Of a stretch of DNA of 32,624 nt, positions 1 through 7,965 are shown in pieces. The translations under genes and the position numbers were made by a program. Origin of the DNA: Acidovorax sp. CCYZU-2555 (GTDB taxonomy: Bacteria > Pseudomonadota > Gammaproteobacteria > Burkholderiales > Burkholderiaceae_C). The notes beneath the pieces are model-generated. The model ran no database searches. It saw nothing but the letters and a program-made list of their open reading frames with translations, and had not been told where the DNA came from. Numbering within the stretch: the stretch's first letter is position 1; each line of letters starts with the position of its first letter. The stretch is taken from positions 1 through 32,624 of the forward strand of contig NZ_JAHCDD010000070.1 of assembly GCF_018413525.1 (NCBI RefSeq). The letters run 5' to 3'.

Positions 1-218
1 GCGTGCTGGGCTTTGGCGATCAGGCGCTGGCCGCCGATGCGATTCCCGCGCTGTCGACGGTGAAAGTCGACGGCGCCTATATCGGCCGCCTGGGCGCGGC
101 AGCGCTCATCGCACGCATGCGCGGCGACAGCGTCGCGGCCGCGCAGGACGTGGGCTTTGAAGTGATCGCGCGCGCCAGCACGCTGGCCCCCACGGCGCGG
201 GCCGCGCGCCACAACTGA
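1..218 (+). CDS. LacI-family transcriptional regulator, C-terminal end only
   Basis: This is the last 72 or so residues of a LacI/GalR-type repressor; the DNA-binding domain and most of the effector domain lie left of the window. The visible part has the closing segment of the periplasmic-binding-protein-like fold: a GFGD turn, a 'PALSTVKVDGAYIG' strand and helix, and a final 'GFEVIARAST' strand. The LacI gene at 25036-26061 shows the same pattern near its own end (CGFGNAD, then TVHVDGAAIG, then GFRIIERRST), which supports the family call. It ends 139 bases before a class II aldolase gene on the same strand, so it may regulate that cluster. The effector cannot be deduced from this fragment. 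Confidence 0.88.
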   Translation, partial: VLGFGDQALAADAIPALSTVKVDGAYIGRLGAAALIARMRGDSVAAAQDVGFEVIARASTLAPTARAARHN

Positions 219-225
219 AACCCTG

Positions 226-246
226 CTCTTCACGCAAAGTGAAGAG
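226..246 (+). terminator. Perfect 8-bp hairpin after the LacI-type gene
   Basis: CTCTTCAC (226-233) and GTGAAGAG (239-246) are exact reverse complements around the five-base loop GCAAA, starting 8 bases after the stop codon. This suits the end of the regulator transcript. No T-run follows (the next bases are G-rich), so it is not a canonical intrinsic terminator on the plus strand. It could instead be an mRNA-stabilising stem or a protein-binding dyad. Confidence 0.45.
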
Positions 247-357
247 GGGGTGCGATTCCAAGACTGGCCGCGCGGCGGGTCCCTGTCTACAGTCCTCACA
301 CGCCTTCACCGGCGCTGCAGCCCCAGGCATGCAATGACAAAACGACAGGAGACCCCG

Positions 358-1152
358 ATGACTTCCCCCGATTTCAAGCCGTTGAACATCCCCTCGATGC
401 GCGAGCGCTGCTCGCCCGCCGAGTGGCAGGCGCGCGTAGACCTTGCGGCCTGCTACCGCCTGGTCGAGCATTACGGCATGGCCGACATGATGGCCAATCA
501 CATTTCCGCGCGCGTTCCGGGCGAAGACGGGGCCTTCCTGATCAACGCCTACGGAATGATGTACGAAGAGATCACGGCCTCCAGCCTGATCAAGGTCGAC
601 CATGACGGCAACGTGCTGTCCACGCCCGACTTCGGCGCGCTGAACTATGGCGTCAACAAGGCCGGCTATGTGATCCACAGCGCGGTGCATGGCGCGCGCC
701 CCGAAGTCGACTGCGTGATCCACACCCACAGCTGGGCGTCGATGGCGGTCTCGTCGCTGGAATGCGGGCTGCTGCCGCTGACGCAGACCGCGATGCGCTT
801 TCTGAAGATCGGCTACCACGACTACCAGGGCGTGGTGCTCAATCTCGACGAGCAGGCATCCATCATCCGCGACCTGGGCCAGGGCGAGGCGCTGATTCTG
901 CGCAACCACGGCGCGATGACCGTGGGCCGCTCGGTGGGTGAAGCGTTCAACTGGATGCACAGACTCGAACTCGCCTGCCGCGCCCAGCTCGCGGCCATGG
1001 CCTGCAATACGCCGTTCGTCGCCGTCGCGCCCGCGGTGCTCGAGGAGACCTGGAACAACTACCAGCCCGGAACGCGCCGCCCCTACGGCCTCATGGAATG
1101 GCCGGCGCTGCTGCGCAAGCTGGACCGCATGGACCCGAGCTACCGGCTCTGA
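358..1152 (+). CDS. Class II aldolase/adducin-family protein
   Basis: A 264-residue protein of the class II aldolase/adducin fold, whose members are Zn-dependent aldolases, epimerases or decarboxylases acting on small hydroxy or keto acids and sugar phosphates. The zinc-site pattern is present: H122 and H124 in 'VIHTHSW' and H184 in 'LRNHGAMTVG'. E70/E71 ('MYEEIT') sits near the position of the usual catalytic acid. The ATG at 358 is chosen because AGGAGA (347-352) lies 5 bases upstream; an in-frame start further left lacks this site. It is followed by a Bug binding protein and a D-2-hydroxyacid dehydrogenase, so a role in hydroxy-acid or aldonate breakdown is plausible. The substrate cannot be named. 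Confidence 0.88.
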   Translation: MTSPDFKPLNIPSMRERCSPAEWQARVDLAACYRLVEHYGMADMMANHISARVPGEDGAFLINAYGMMYEEITASSLIKVDHDGNVLSTPDFGALNYGVNKAGYVIHSAVHGARPEVDCVIHTHSWASMAVSSLECGLLPLTQTAMRFLKIGYHDYQGVVLNLDEQASIIRDLGQGEALILRNHGAMTVGRSVGEAFNWMHRLELACRAQLAAMACNTPFVAVAPAVLEETWNNYQPGTRRPYGLMEWPALLRKLDRMDPSYRL

Positions 1153-1163
1153 AGCCGGCGCAT

Positions 1164-1180
1164 GCGGGCGCCAGGCCCGC
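1164..1180 (+). other. Intercistronic GC hairpin
   Basis: GCGGGC (1164-1169) pairs perfectly with GCCCGC (1175-1180) over a GCCAG loop, 11 bases after the aldolase stop. No T-tract follows, so a processing or stabilising stem between the aldolase and Bug genes is as likely as termination. The remainder of 1181-1296 shows only the Bug gene's ribosome site (AAGGAG, 1283-1288). Confidence 0.3.
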
Positions 1181-1296
1181 TGCCCCAACCCACAACAGGA
1201 GCCTGCCTATGCATGCCTGCTGAGCCGCTGCATTGCCGCGGCCGCGCTGCGCTCCCACGCGCACGCCAGAAAAATTGACAACAAGGAGACAAACCC

Positions 1297-2310
1297 ATGA
1301 AATTCGCATCCGATCACGCCGCCGGCGTTCGCCCCCCGCCCCAGCGCGCCTTGCGCCGCGCGCTTTGCACCGGTATGGGACTGGCCCTGGCCTTGCCGCT
1401 GGCCGTGCAGGCACAGACCGCGGCCTATCCCGCCAAGCCGGTGAAGATCATCGTCGCCTTCACCGCGGGCGGCACCACCGATCTGCTGGCGCGCAGCGTC
1501 TCGCAAAAGCTGGGCGAAAAGCTGGGCCAGTCGTTCATCATCGAGAACCGCCCGGGCGGCGGCGGCAACATCGGCACGGAGTCGGTGGTGCGCGCCGCGC
1601 CCGATGGCTATACGCTGATCGTCAACTCGGTAGGGCCCATCTCGGTCAACCAGTCGCTCTACAAGAAGATGGGCTACGACCCGCTCAAGGACCTCGTGCC
1701 CATCGTGCAGATCGCCGATGTGCCCAATGTGCTGGTGGTCCACCCGTCGGTGCCGGCCAATACCTTCGACGAATTCCTCGCCTATGCGAAGACGCGCCCG
1801 GCCGACTTCAACTACGGCTCCACGGGCGTGGGCACCTCGTCGCATCTGTCGAGCTTCATGTTGATGCAGAACCTGGGCGTCGAGGCCCTGCACATTCCGT
1901 ACAAGGGCGCGAACGCGCTCAACGACCTGCTCGCGGGCCGGCTGCAGTTCATGTTCGCGACCATTCCTTCGGTGGTCTCGCATATCCATGCGGGCAAGCT
2001 CAAGGCACTCGCCGTTTCGAGCAGCCAGCCGTCGCGCGCCCTGCCCAAGGTGCCCACGGTGTCCAGCCGCGTGCCGGGCTTCGAGGCCGGCTCGTGGTTC
2101 GGCTTCTTCGCGCCCAAGGGCGTGTCGCCCGAGGTGGTGCAGCTGATCAACAAGGAAGTCAACGCCATACTGCCCCAGCTCAACGACCAGATGGTGCGCG
2201 AAGGCGCGGACCCCGTGGGCGGCACGGCCGACCAGTTCGCGCGCATGACGCAGCGCGAGTTCGTCAAGTGGCAGAAGATCGTCAAGGACTCGGGCGCCTC
2301 GGTCGATTGA
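1297..2310 (+). CDS. Bug/TctC-family tripartite tricarboxylate binding protein
   Basis: A 337-residue periplasmic solute-binding protein of the Bug (TctC) family, which binds carboxylates and similar small molecules. A basic N-terminus and hydrophobic stretch end at 'AVQAQ' (about residue 39), a Sec signal peptide. Family marks follow: 'YPAKPVKIIVAFTAGG', 'IENRPGGGGNIGTE', 'APDGYTL' and 'HIPYKGA'. AAGGAG at 1283-1288 supports the start. It lies between a class II aldolase and a D-2-hydroxyacid dehydrogenase whose start is 13 bases downstream, implying one transcript. No TctA/TctB membrane subunits are encoded in this window, so it either borrows a permease encoded elsewhere or acts as a sensor. 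Ligand unknown. Confidence 0.93.
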   Translation: MKFASDHAAGVRPPPQRALRRALCTGMGLALALPLAVQAQTAAYPAKPVKIIVAFTAGGTTDLLARSVSQKLGEKLGQSFIIENRPGGGGNIGTESVVRAAPDGYTLIVNSVGPISVNQSLYKKMGYDPLKDLVPIVQIADVPNVLVVHPSVPANTFDEFLAYAKTRPADFNYGSTGVGTSSHLSSFMLMQNLGVEALHIPYKGANALNDLLAGRLQFMFATIPSVVSHIHAGKLKALAVSSSQPSRALPKVPTVSSRVPGFEAGSWFGFFAPKGVSPEVVQLINKEVNAILPQLNDQMVREGADPVGGTADQFARMTQREFVKWQKIVKDSGASVD

Positions 2311-2323
2311 TGGAAGACTTCGC

Positions 2324-3319
2324 ATGACTCCCCTTTGCATTCTTGTCTCGGCGGCGGCGCGCGCCCAGCATGGCGCGGCCATTGCCCAGGCGCTCGAAGG
2401 CCGATCCCATGTGCTGGTTACGCCGGAAGACAGCGCGGCGCGCGACGCGCAAATCGCCTTTGTCTCGCGCGATGTCACCGGCCTGTCGACCAAGCACGAG
2501 GTCTTTGCCGAGACCCAGCGCTTCTACGATGCGATGGAGGCGGCCCCGGATCTGCGCTGGGTGCAGGTGCACTCGGCGGGAATGGACCGCAGGATCTACC
2601 TGCAGCTGCAGCAAAAGGGCGTCATGCTCAGCACCTCGGCGGGCAGCAATGCCGAGGTGGTGGCGCAGACCGCGGTCGCGGGACTGCTGGCGCTGGGCCG
2701 GCGGTTTCCCGAACTGATCGCGGCCCAGCGCCGCGGCGAATGGTCGCCGCTGATTCACCGGCCGTTGCCGCCCGACATCCTCGGCCAGACCGCGACCATC
2801 GTCGGCTGGGGCGAGATCGGCCAGGCGATCGCCCGCATTCTGCAGGCCGTGGGACTGCAGATCCAGGTGGTGCGCAGCAGCGCCGCGCCCACGGCCCAGG
2901 GCTTTGCCTGCTGCGCCTACGAAGACATCGCCCAGCTGCTGCCGCGCAGCGACTGGCTGGTGCTCGCCTGCCCGCTGACGCCGCGCACCCACCATCTGAT
3001 CGACGCCACCGCGCTGCGCGCCCTGCCCGCGGGCGCGGGCCTGATCAATGTGGCGCGCGGCGATGTGGTCGATGAAGCCGCGCTGATCGCCGCGCTGCAA
3101 GGCGGACATCTGGCCGGCGCCTATCTCGATGTGTTTGCCCATGAGCCGCTGGCCCAGGACTCGCCGCTGTGGGCCCTGCCCCAGGTGCTGGCCACGCCGC
3201 ACAGCGCGGGCTTCTCGGCCGGCAATGCCCAGCGCGTGGTGAACATCTTTCTGGCCAATCTGCGGCGCTATGCCCAGGGCCGGTTGCAGGCCCCGCAGGG
3301 CGCGAGCGCTCAGGGCTGA
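2324..3319 (+). CDS. D-2-hydroxyacid dehydrogenase, NAD(P)-dependent
   Basis: A 331-residue member of the D-isomer-specific 2-hydroxyacid dehydrogenase family, interconverting 2-oxo and D-2-hydroxy acids. The nucleotide-binding glycines are at 161-166 (GWGEIG). The catalytic triad is Arg245 ('NVARGDVVDEAAL'), Glu274 ('DVFAHEPL') and His293 ('TPHSAGFS'). It starts 13 bases after the Bug gene, with a weak GGAAGA site, and completes the aldolase-Bug-dehydrogenase cluster. Its last 10 bases overlap tail-to-tail with the LysR gene on the other strand. The exact substrate is not deducible; glyoxylate/hydroxypyruvate-type activity is a reasonable guess from the family. Confidence 0.9.
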   Translation: MTPLCILVSAAARAQHGAAIAQALEGRSHVLVTPEDSAARDAQIAFVSRDVTGLSTKHEVFAETQRFYDAMEAAPDLRWVQVHSAGMDRRIYLQLQQKGVMLSTSAGSNAEVVAQTAVAGLLALGRRFPELIAAQRRGEWSPLIHRPLPPDILGQTATIVGWGEIGQAIARILQAVGLQIQVVRSSAAPTAQGFACCAYEDIAQLLPRSDWLVLACPLTPRTHHLIDATALRALPAGAGLINVARGDVVDEAALIAALQGGHLAGAYLDVFAHEPLAQDSPLWALPQVLATPHSAGFSAGNAQRVVNIFLANLRRYAQGRLQAPQGASAQG

Positions 3320-4236
3320 TGGAGCTGGGCGCCTTTCCAGCGCCCTTCGCGCACCGTCGCGCGCACGACTTCGGCAATGACCACGCGCGCCGCCAGGCCC
3401 GCGGGCGACAGGTCTTCGTCGGACAGGCTGGCCAGCAGGTTCTGGCGCGCCATGCCTTCGTCGGCGATCTCCATGTGCAGCAGGCCCGCGCTCGCATGGC
3501 GCGTGGTCGCGGCGCCGGGCTGTATCGAGGCCGCGCAGCCGTCCATCACGGTGTCCATCAGCATCGCCAGGCCGTCGACTTCGAGCGCGATATCGGGAAT
3601 CACATTCGCGCGCATGAAGCCCGCGTCCACCAGCGCGCGCAGGCCATGCGGCGCGCTGGGCAGCACCAGCGGCACATCGGCCAGCTCGGACAGCGACACC
3701 CTGTCCCTGGGCGACAGGCCTTTCATCGCCGGCGAGGCGACGAGAAACAGCTTTTCCTCCAGCAGCGGCGACGTATGCCAGTGGCGGTGGGCGTCGGCCT
3801 TGAAGATGATGCCCAGATCGATGCGCCGCGCGTTGAGCATGCCCGCGAGATTGCCCGACAGCGCTTCGACCAGGTGCAGGCGGATGTCGGGGTAGCGCTC
3901 GCGCATCACTTTCTGAAACGGCAGGCCCAGCACCGAGGCCGTGGTCGGCGCAAAGCCCACGCTCACCTGGCCGCTGAGCCGCGCGTGTTTGGCGGCCTGG
4001 GCGGCGTTGTCGATATTGCGCAGCGCGAGCTGGGCGTGGTGCATGAAGGCCGTGCCGGCTTCGGTGGGAATCACGCCCGCGGGCGAGCGCTGCAGCAGCC
4101 GCGTCGACAGCTCGCTTTCGAGCCGGCTGATCTGCTGGCTCAGCGCCGACGTGACCACATCGAGTTCGATCGCCGCGCGGCCCATGCTGCCGAGCTCGCA
4201 GATCTTGATGAAGTAGCGCAGTTGCCTGATTTCCAT
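3310..4236 (-). CDS. LysR-family regulator (Nac-like subfamily)
   Basis: A 308-residue LysR-type regulator. The winged-helix DNA-binding domain covers residues 1-60 ('MEIRQLRYFIKICELGSMGRAA' through 'PTEAGTAFMHHA'), followed by a two-lobed effector domain beginning around residue 90 ('GQVSVGFAPTTASVL'). These stretches resemble nitrogen-assimilation-control (Nac)-type LysR proteins. AGGAC lies a few bases upstream of the ATG. The gene begins 27 bases after the stop of another LysR gene in the same direction, so the two may share a transcript. Its end overlaps the hydroxyacid dehydrogenase gene by 10 bases. Probable target: one of the two flanking Bug clusters (inference). Confidence 0.92.
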   Translation of the reverse strand: MEIRQLRYFIKICELGSMGRAAIELDVVTSALSQQISRLESELSTRLLQRSPAGVIPTEAGTAFMHHAQLALRNIDNAAQAAKHARLSGQVSVGFAPTTASVLGLPFQKVMRERYPDIRLHLVEALSGNLAGMLNARRIDLGIIFKADAHRHWHTSPLLEEKLFLVASPAMKGLSPRDRVSLSELADVPLVLPSAPHGLRALVDAGFMRANVIPDIALEVDGLAMLMDTVMDGCAASIQPGAATTRHASAGLLHMEIADEGMARQNLLASLSDEDLSPAGLAARVVIAEVVRATVREGRWKGAQLHQP

Positions 4237-4263
4237 GGCGTGTGTCCTAGTGTGAAGCTTGCG

Positions 4264-5223
4264 TCAGGCGCGCGGCGGCGGCTTGAGCAGGCCGCTTTCG
4301 ATGTGGCCGGCGACCAGCTGGCTGATTTCGGCGCGCACCCAGCGGTGCAGCTCCGACGCGTCCTGGCGCCTGGGCCAGGCCATGCGGAAGGTGATTTCGC
4401 GCAGCGGTGCGGGCAGGCGGCAGGTGACCAGCGGAAAGTGGCGCCGGTGCAGCGCTGCGGCAAACGCCGGCATGGTCGTCGCGTAGTCGCTTTCCATCAG
4501 CACATGCGGGCTGTTGCCGAAGCCCGAAATATAGGCCGCGAACTGCATGCGCCGCTGCGTGCCCTTGAGCGCGCGATCGAAGTTGGTGCGCCGGCCGTGC
4601 ATCTGCGTATAGGCGAACCAGCGTATGTTCTCCAGGTCGTCCAGCGACAGCTGCCTGCGCCCGGCCAGCGGGTGCTGCGGCCCCATCACCGCCACGCGCT
4701 CGTCGCTGAACAGCGGCTTTTCGCTGAAGCGCGCGGGCACTTCGGCGAACAGGCCGATGGCGATGTCCTGGCGCTCGGCGTCCAGATCGGCGGGATCGAA
4801 TTCGCCATGCACGGGGTGCAGCTTGGGCACGACACGCGGCGCGCGCTGCGCCAGGCGCTGCAGCAGCGGGCCGGCGAGCAGCAGTTCGAAATGCGCGGCT
4901 ATGCCTATGTCGACCACGCCTTCGGCCTGGGCGGGATCGAAGGACTCGGCGACCGTGAGCGCCTGGCCCAGGCTCAGCAAGGCGGGACGCACGGCCGCAT
5001 GCAGCGCCAGCGCGCGCTCGGTGGGCACAAAGCGCCCGCGCACCGCGACCAGCAGCGCATCGCCCAGCGCATGGCGCAGCTTGGCCAGATCGCGGCTCAC
5101 GCCGGGCTGGGTCTTGTGCAAGGCGTGCGCGGTCTGCGTGGCGCTGCGCGTGGCCATCAGCGTGTCGAACGTCAGCAGCAGGTTCAGGTCCAGGCGCCGC
5201 AGCGCCGAAAATTCTTCGTCCAT
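4264..5223 (-). CDS. LysR-family regulator, divergent from Bug-esterase pair
   Basis: A 319-residue LysR regulator. The N-terminus 'LRRLDLNLLLTFDTLMATRS' followed by a helix-turn-helix ('QTAHALHKTQPGVSRDLAKLR') is typical of the NodD/PcpR-like branch; the effector domain starts near residue 100 ('GVVDIGIAAHFELL'). The ATG at 5223 is preferred because it places the family motif at the usual distance from the N-terminus; in-frame ATGs at 5256 and 5316 would add atypical residues and leave little or no divergent promoter. It is divergent from the Bug gene at 5321 with a dyad between them, so it most likely controls that gene and the downstream esterase. Confidence 0.9.
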   Translation of the reverse strand: MDEEFSALRRLDLNLLLTFDTLMATRSATQTAHALHKTQPGVSRDLAKLRHALGDALLVAVRGRFVPTERALALHAAVRPALLSLGQALTVAESFDPAQAEGVVDIGIAAHFELLLAGPLLQRLAQRAPRVVPKLHPVHGEFDPADLDAERQDIAIGLFAEVPARFSEKPLFSDERVAVMGPQHPLAGRRQLSLDDLENIRWFAYTQMHGRRTNFDRALKGTQRRMQFAAYISGFGNSPHVLMESDYATTMPAFAAALHRRHFPLVTCRLPAPLREITFRMAWPRRQDASELHRWVRAEISQLVAGHIESGLLKPPPRA

Positions 5224-5230
5224 ACCCGAA

Positions 5231-5256
5231 ATGATATGGCCAACTTGGCAAATCAT
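5231..5256. promoter_or_regulatory. Candidate LysR binding dyad in divergent promoter
   Basis: In the 97-base gap between the divergent LysR and Bug genes, ATGAT (5231-5235) and ATCAT (5252-5256) frame an imperfect dyad. Several interior positions are also symmetric (TGGC/GCCA-type cores). This is where a LysR protein would bind to regulate itself and its neighbour. The assignment rests on symmetry and position only. Confidence 0.45.
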
Positions 5257-5320
5257 GATTGGACGCGTGGGTGCCGGCGCTTCTACAGTCAGGCCTTGCT
5301 TGAATAACGGAGACAAAAAA

Positions 5321-6304
5321 ATGGCCCTTCCCCGCTTTCTGCGGCAGCTGTCCTGCGCCGCGCTGGCTTCGCTGCTGGCGTTCGCCGCCCTGCCCGCCGC
5401 CGCCCAGAACTACCCCGCCAAGCCGATACGGCTGGTCGTGCCCTTTCCGCCCGGCGGCACGCCCGACATCCTGAGCCGCATCATCGGCGAGCATGTGGGC
5501 AAGTCGCTGGGCCAGCCGGTGCTGGTCGAGAACCGCGCGGGCGCGGGCGGCAACATCGGCGCGCAGTCGGTCACCAAGTCGCCGGCCGACGGCTATACGT
5601 TGCTGGTCTGCGCGTTCAGCTGCGCGGTCTCGCCGTCGCTGTACTCGCCCGCGCCTTTCGATCTGGCGCGCGACTTCGAGCCGGTGGCGATGCTGGGCAC
5701 CGTGCCCAGCGTGCTGGTCGTGCACCCTAACGTTCCGGCCAAGAGCCTCAAGGAGCTGATCGCCTACGCCAAGGCCCATCCCGACAAGCTCAACGCGGCC
5801 TCGTCGGGCGTGGGCGGCTCGGCGCATCTGGCGCTGGTGCTGCTGCGCAACCGTGCCAACATCGACATCGCCCATGTGCCGTACAAGGGCGCGGGCCAGG
5901 TCGCTGCCGACCTGCTCGGCGGCCAGGTCGACATGTACTTCGACAACCTGCCCGCATCGCTGCAAAGCATTCGCGCCGGCAAGCTGCGCGCGCTGGCCGT
6001 GGCGAGCAAGGCGCGCGCCTCGGCCGTGCCCGACGTTCCCACGTTCAGCGAAGCCGGCCTGCCCGACTTCCTGATCACGCCCTGGTTCGGCGTGCTGGCA
6101 CCGGCCGGAACGCCCGCGGGCGCGGTCAAGACGCTCAATCAGGCGATCAACCAGGCGCTGCAGGACCCGGCGCTGGGCAAGCGCCTGGAGGAACTGGGCC
6201 TGGTGGCCGCGCCCGGTACGCCCGCGGCGCTCAAGCGCTTCATGGCCGCCGAGACGGCGTCGTGGGCCGAAGTGATACGCAAGAACGCCATCAAGCCCGA
6301 ATGA
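5321..6304 (+). CDS. Bug/TctC-family binding protein, paired with esterase
   Basis: A 327-residue periplasmic binding protein of the Bug family. The Sec signal 'LSCAALASLLAFAALPAAAQ' ends near residue 29. It is followed by 'YPAKPIRLVVPFPPGGTPDI', 'VENRAGAGGNIGAQ', 'PADGYTLL' and 'HVPYKGAGQ', all family hallmarks. The ATG at 5321 follows CGGAGA (5308-5313). The open frame extends far upstream but is interrupted by no sensible start, and the signal peptide fixes this one. Its stop overlaps the start of the next gene by the ATGA tetranucleotide, showing translational coupling to an esterase. The ligand may therefore be a carboxylate ester or its hydrolysis product (inference). Confidence 0.93.
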   Translation: MALPRFLRQLSCAALASLLAFAALPAAAQNYPAKPIRLVVPFPPGGTPDILSRIIGEHVGKSLGQPVLVENRAGAGGNIGAQSVTKSPADGYTLLVCAFSCAVSPSLYSPAPFDLARDFEPVAMLGTVPSVLVVHPNVPAKSLKELIAYAKAHPDKLNAASSGVGGSAHLALVLLRNRANIDIAHVPYKGAGQVAADLLGGQVDMYFDNLPASLQSIRAGKLRALAVASKARASAVPDVPTFSEAGLPDFLITPWFGVLAPAGTPAGAVKTLNQAINQALQDPALGKRLEELGLVAAPGTPAALKRFMAAETASWAEVIRKNAIKPE

Positions 6305-7281
6305 CGCACGACTTGGATCCCCGGCCCGGGCGCTGCGGCCCGCTGAGCCTGCGCGACATGGGCGCCTTCCATGTGGGCGGCCAGGCCGTGCAATTGCAAG
6401 GCCTGCCGAGCACGCGCGAAGTGCTGGCCGCGGGCGGCGAGCCCGTGCTGCTGGACCCCAACGGCCGCTACTGGGTGGGCCAGATGTATGCCCAGTACTT
6501 CCTGCCCCAGGCGCCAACGCAGACCACGCCCCTGCAGCTGTGGCATGGCGGCGGCCTGACCGGCGCCTGCTGGGAGACCACGCCCGACGGCCGGCCCGGC
6601 TGGCTGCACTACTTCGTGCGCCGCGGCTGGGACACCTATCTGTGCGACGCCGCCGAACGCGGCCGCGCGGGCTATGCGCCCCAGCATCTGTGGGGCGCGC
6701 CGCTGTCGCAGACCGCCGAAGCGGTGTTCGCGCGCTTTCGCTTGGGGCCTGGCCTGGGCGGCGTGGCGCTGGCCGATGCCGCGCGCCAGGCTTTTCCCGA
6801 AGGCCAGTTTCCCGCCGAAGCGTTCGAGGCGCTGGCGCGCCAATTGGTGCCGCGCTGGGCGCATACCGACGCGGTGATTCTTGACGCCTACGCGGCGCTG
6901 CTCAATCGCGTCGCGCCCAGCGCCGTGGTGTGCCATTCGCAAGGCGGCATGTTCGGCCTGACCATGGCCCAGCGCCGACCCGACCGCGTGCGCGCTGTCG
7001 TCGCGCTGGAGCCCGCTGCCGTGCCCCCGCCATCGGACGAAGACACGGGCTATGCCGTGCCCACGCTGATCATTCTGGGCGACCGCATCGACGGCGACGC
7101 GCGCTGGCCCGCGATGCGCGCGCGCATAGAAGCGTTCGCGCGCCGCCATGCGTCGGTCGAGATTCTGTCGCTGCCCGATCTGGGCATGCGCGGCAACTCG
7201 CATATGCTGATGATGGACCGCAACCAGCTCGACATCGCTGATCTGGCCCATGACTGGCTGGCGCGCACGCTCAAGGGCTGA
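6301..7281 (+). CDS. Alpha/beta-fold esterase similar to bacterial esterase 713
   Basis: A 326-residue serine hydrolase. The oxyanion-hole stretch HGGG is at 82-85 in 'LWHGGGLTGACWETTPDGRPGW'. Nucleophile Ser213 sits in a C-H-S-Q-G elbow, where Gly is more common in place of Cys. A probable acid is Glu237 ('VALEPA') and the histidine is His301 ('GNSHMLMMDRN'). The HGGG-LTG-WETTPDGR-GW segment and the Ser-to-Glu spacing of 24 match, from memory, the Alcaligenes esterase 713 family, which uses a Ser-His-Glu triad. I see no signal peptide, so it is likely cytoplasmic. ATGA overlap couples it to the Bug gene: the binding protein probably delivers the ester or senses it. Confidence 0.85.
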   Translation: MTHDLDPRPGRCGPLSLRDMGAFHVGGQAVQLQGLPSTREVLAAGGEPVLLDPNGRYWVGQMYAQYFLPQAPTQTTPLQLWHGGGLTGACWETTPDGRPGWLHYFVRRGWDTYLCDAAERGRAGYAPQHLWGAPLSQTAEAVFARFRLGPGLGGVALADAARQAFPEGQFPAEAFEALARQLVPRWAHTDAVILDAYAALLNRVAPSAVVCHSQGGMFGLTMAQRRPDRVRAVVALEPAAVPPPSDEDTGYAVPTLIILGDRIDGDARWPAMRARIEAFARRHASVEILSLPDLGMRGNSHMLMMDRNQLDIADLAHDWLARTLKG

Positions 7282-7322
7282 CGCCCAAACCCCTTCGCGG
7301 CCCAGGGCCGCAATCGCATTTG

Positions 7323-7336
7323 TAGACGACTGGTCA
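7323..7336. promoter_or_regulatory. NemR operator, copy 1
   Basis: TAGACGACTGGTCA lies 26 bases upstream of the regulator's ATG. Its core GACGACTGGTC is a near-palindrome (GAC-n-A-n-T-n-GTC). The identical 14 bases recur in front of the reductase gene at 7966-7979. Placement before both the regulator and its target argues for autoregulated repression. Confidence 0.8.
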
Positions 7337-7362
7337 GTTTTGGCACTAAAGTCAGGACTTCC

Positions 7363-7944
7363 ATGAAAAAGCCCGCCCAAGACACCCGCCAGCACATCCT
7401 CGAAGTCGCGCGCGCGCTGATGACAGGCAAGGGCTATACGGCCGTGGGCCTGGCCGAAGTCGTGGCCGCGGCGGGCGTGCCCAAGGGCTCGTTCTATTAC
7501 TACTTCAAGTCCAAGGAAGAGTTCGGCCAGGCGCTGCTCGAGAACTACTTCAGCGCCTATCTGGCCCAGATCGACGGCCTGCTCGGCGGCGCCGGCACGG
7601 CCAAGCAACGGCTGATGGCCTATTTTCAGCACTGGACCACGACCCAGGGCATCGATCTGCCCGTGGACAAATGCTTGGTCGTCAAGCTGGGCCCCGAAGT
7701 CTGCGACCTCTCCGAAGACATGCGCCTGGTGCTGCGCCAGGGCACGGACGCGGTGATCGCGCGCATCGCGCACTGCATTGTGCAGGGCCAGGCCGACGGC
7801 TCCATCGCCAACGCCACGGCCGCGCCCGTGCTCGCCGAATCGCTGTACCAACTGTGGCTGGGCGCCTCGCTGCTGGGCAAGGTCAACAAGCATGGCGCGC
7901 CTTTCGAAACCGCGCGCCTCACCACACAGCAACTGCTGCGCTGA
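7363..7944 (+). CDS. nemR: TetR-family redox/electrophile-sensing repressor NemR
   Basis: A 193-residue TetR/AcrR-family repressor. The helix-turn-helix covers about residues 10-50 ('TRQHILEVARALMTGKGY ... GVPKGSFYYYFKSKEEF'). The ligand domain has 'KCLVVKLGPEVCDLSEDMRLVL' with Cys104, and Lys173 in 'GASLLGKVNK'. In E. coli NemR the redox switch uses Cys106 and Lys175; here the pair is shifted by two but keeps the same separation of 69 residues. It is followed directly by an Old Yellow Enzyme gene, the same arrangement as nemR-nemA, with identical operators before each. Likely inducers are hypochlorous acid, quinones, glyoxals or maleimides (known for the family). A second Cys (114) is also present. 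AGGA at 7354-7357 supports the start. Confidence 0.88.
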   Translation: MKKPAQDTRQHILEVARALMTGKGYTAVGLAEVVAAAGVPKGSFYYYFKSKEEFGQALLENYFSAYLAQIDGLLGGAGTAKQRLMAYFQHWTTTQGIDLPVDKCLVVKLGPEVCDLSEDMRLVLRQGTDAVIARIAHCIVQGQADGSIANATAAPVLAESLYQLWLGASLLGKVNKHGAPFETARLTTQQLLR

Positions 7945-7965
7945 ACCCCTTTTTTACCCACTCAC

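Noticed and set aside
3169..5307. Long plus-strand open frame of about 710 codons
   Set aside because: It is antisense to two clear LysR genes, has composition rich in Arg, Gln, His and Ala with no domain, and arises from the high GC content.
4247..6517. Long minus-strand open frame of about 750 codons
   Set aside because: It runs antisense to the Bug and esterase genes and out of frame with the LysR gene; low-complexity Arg/Ala/Gly composition marks it as a shadow.
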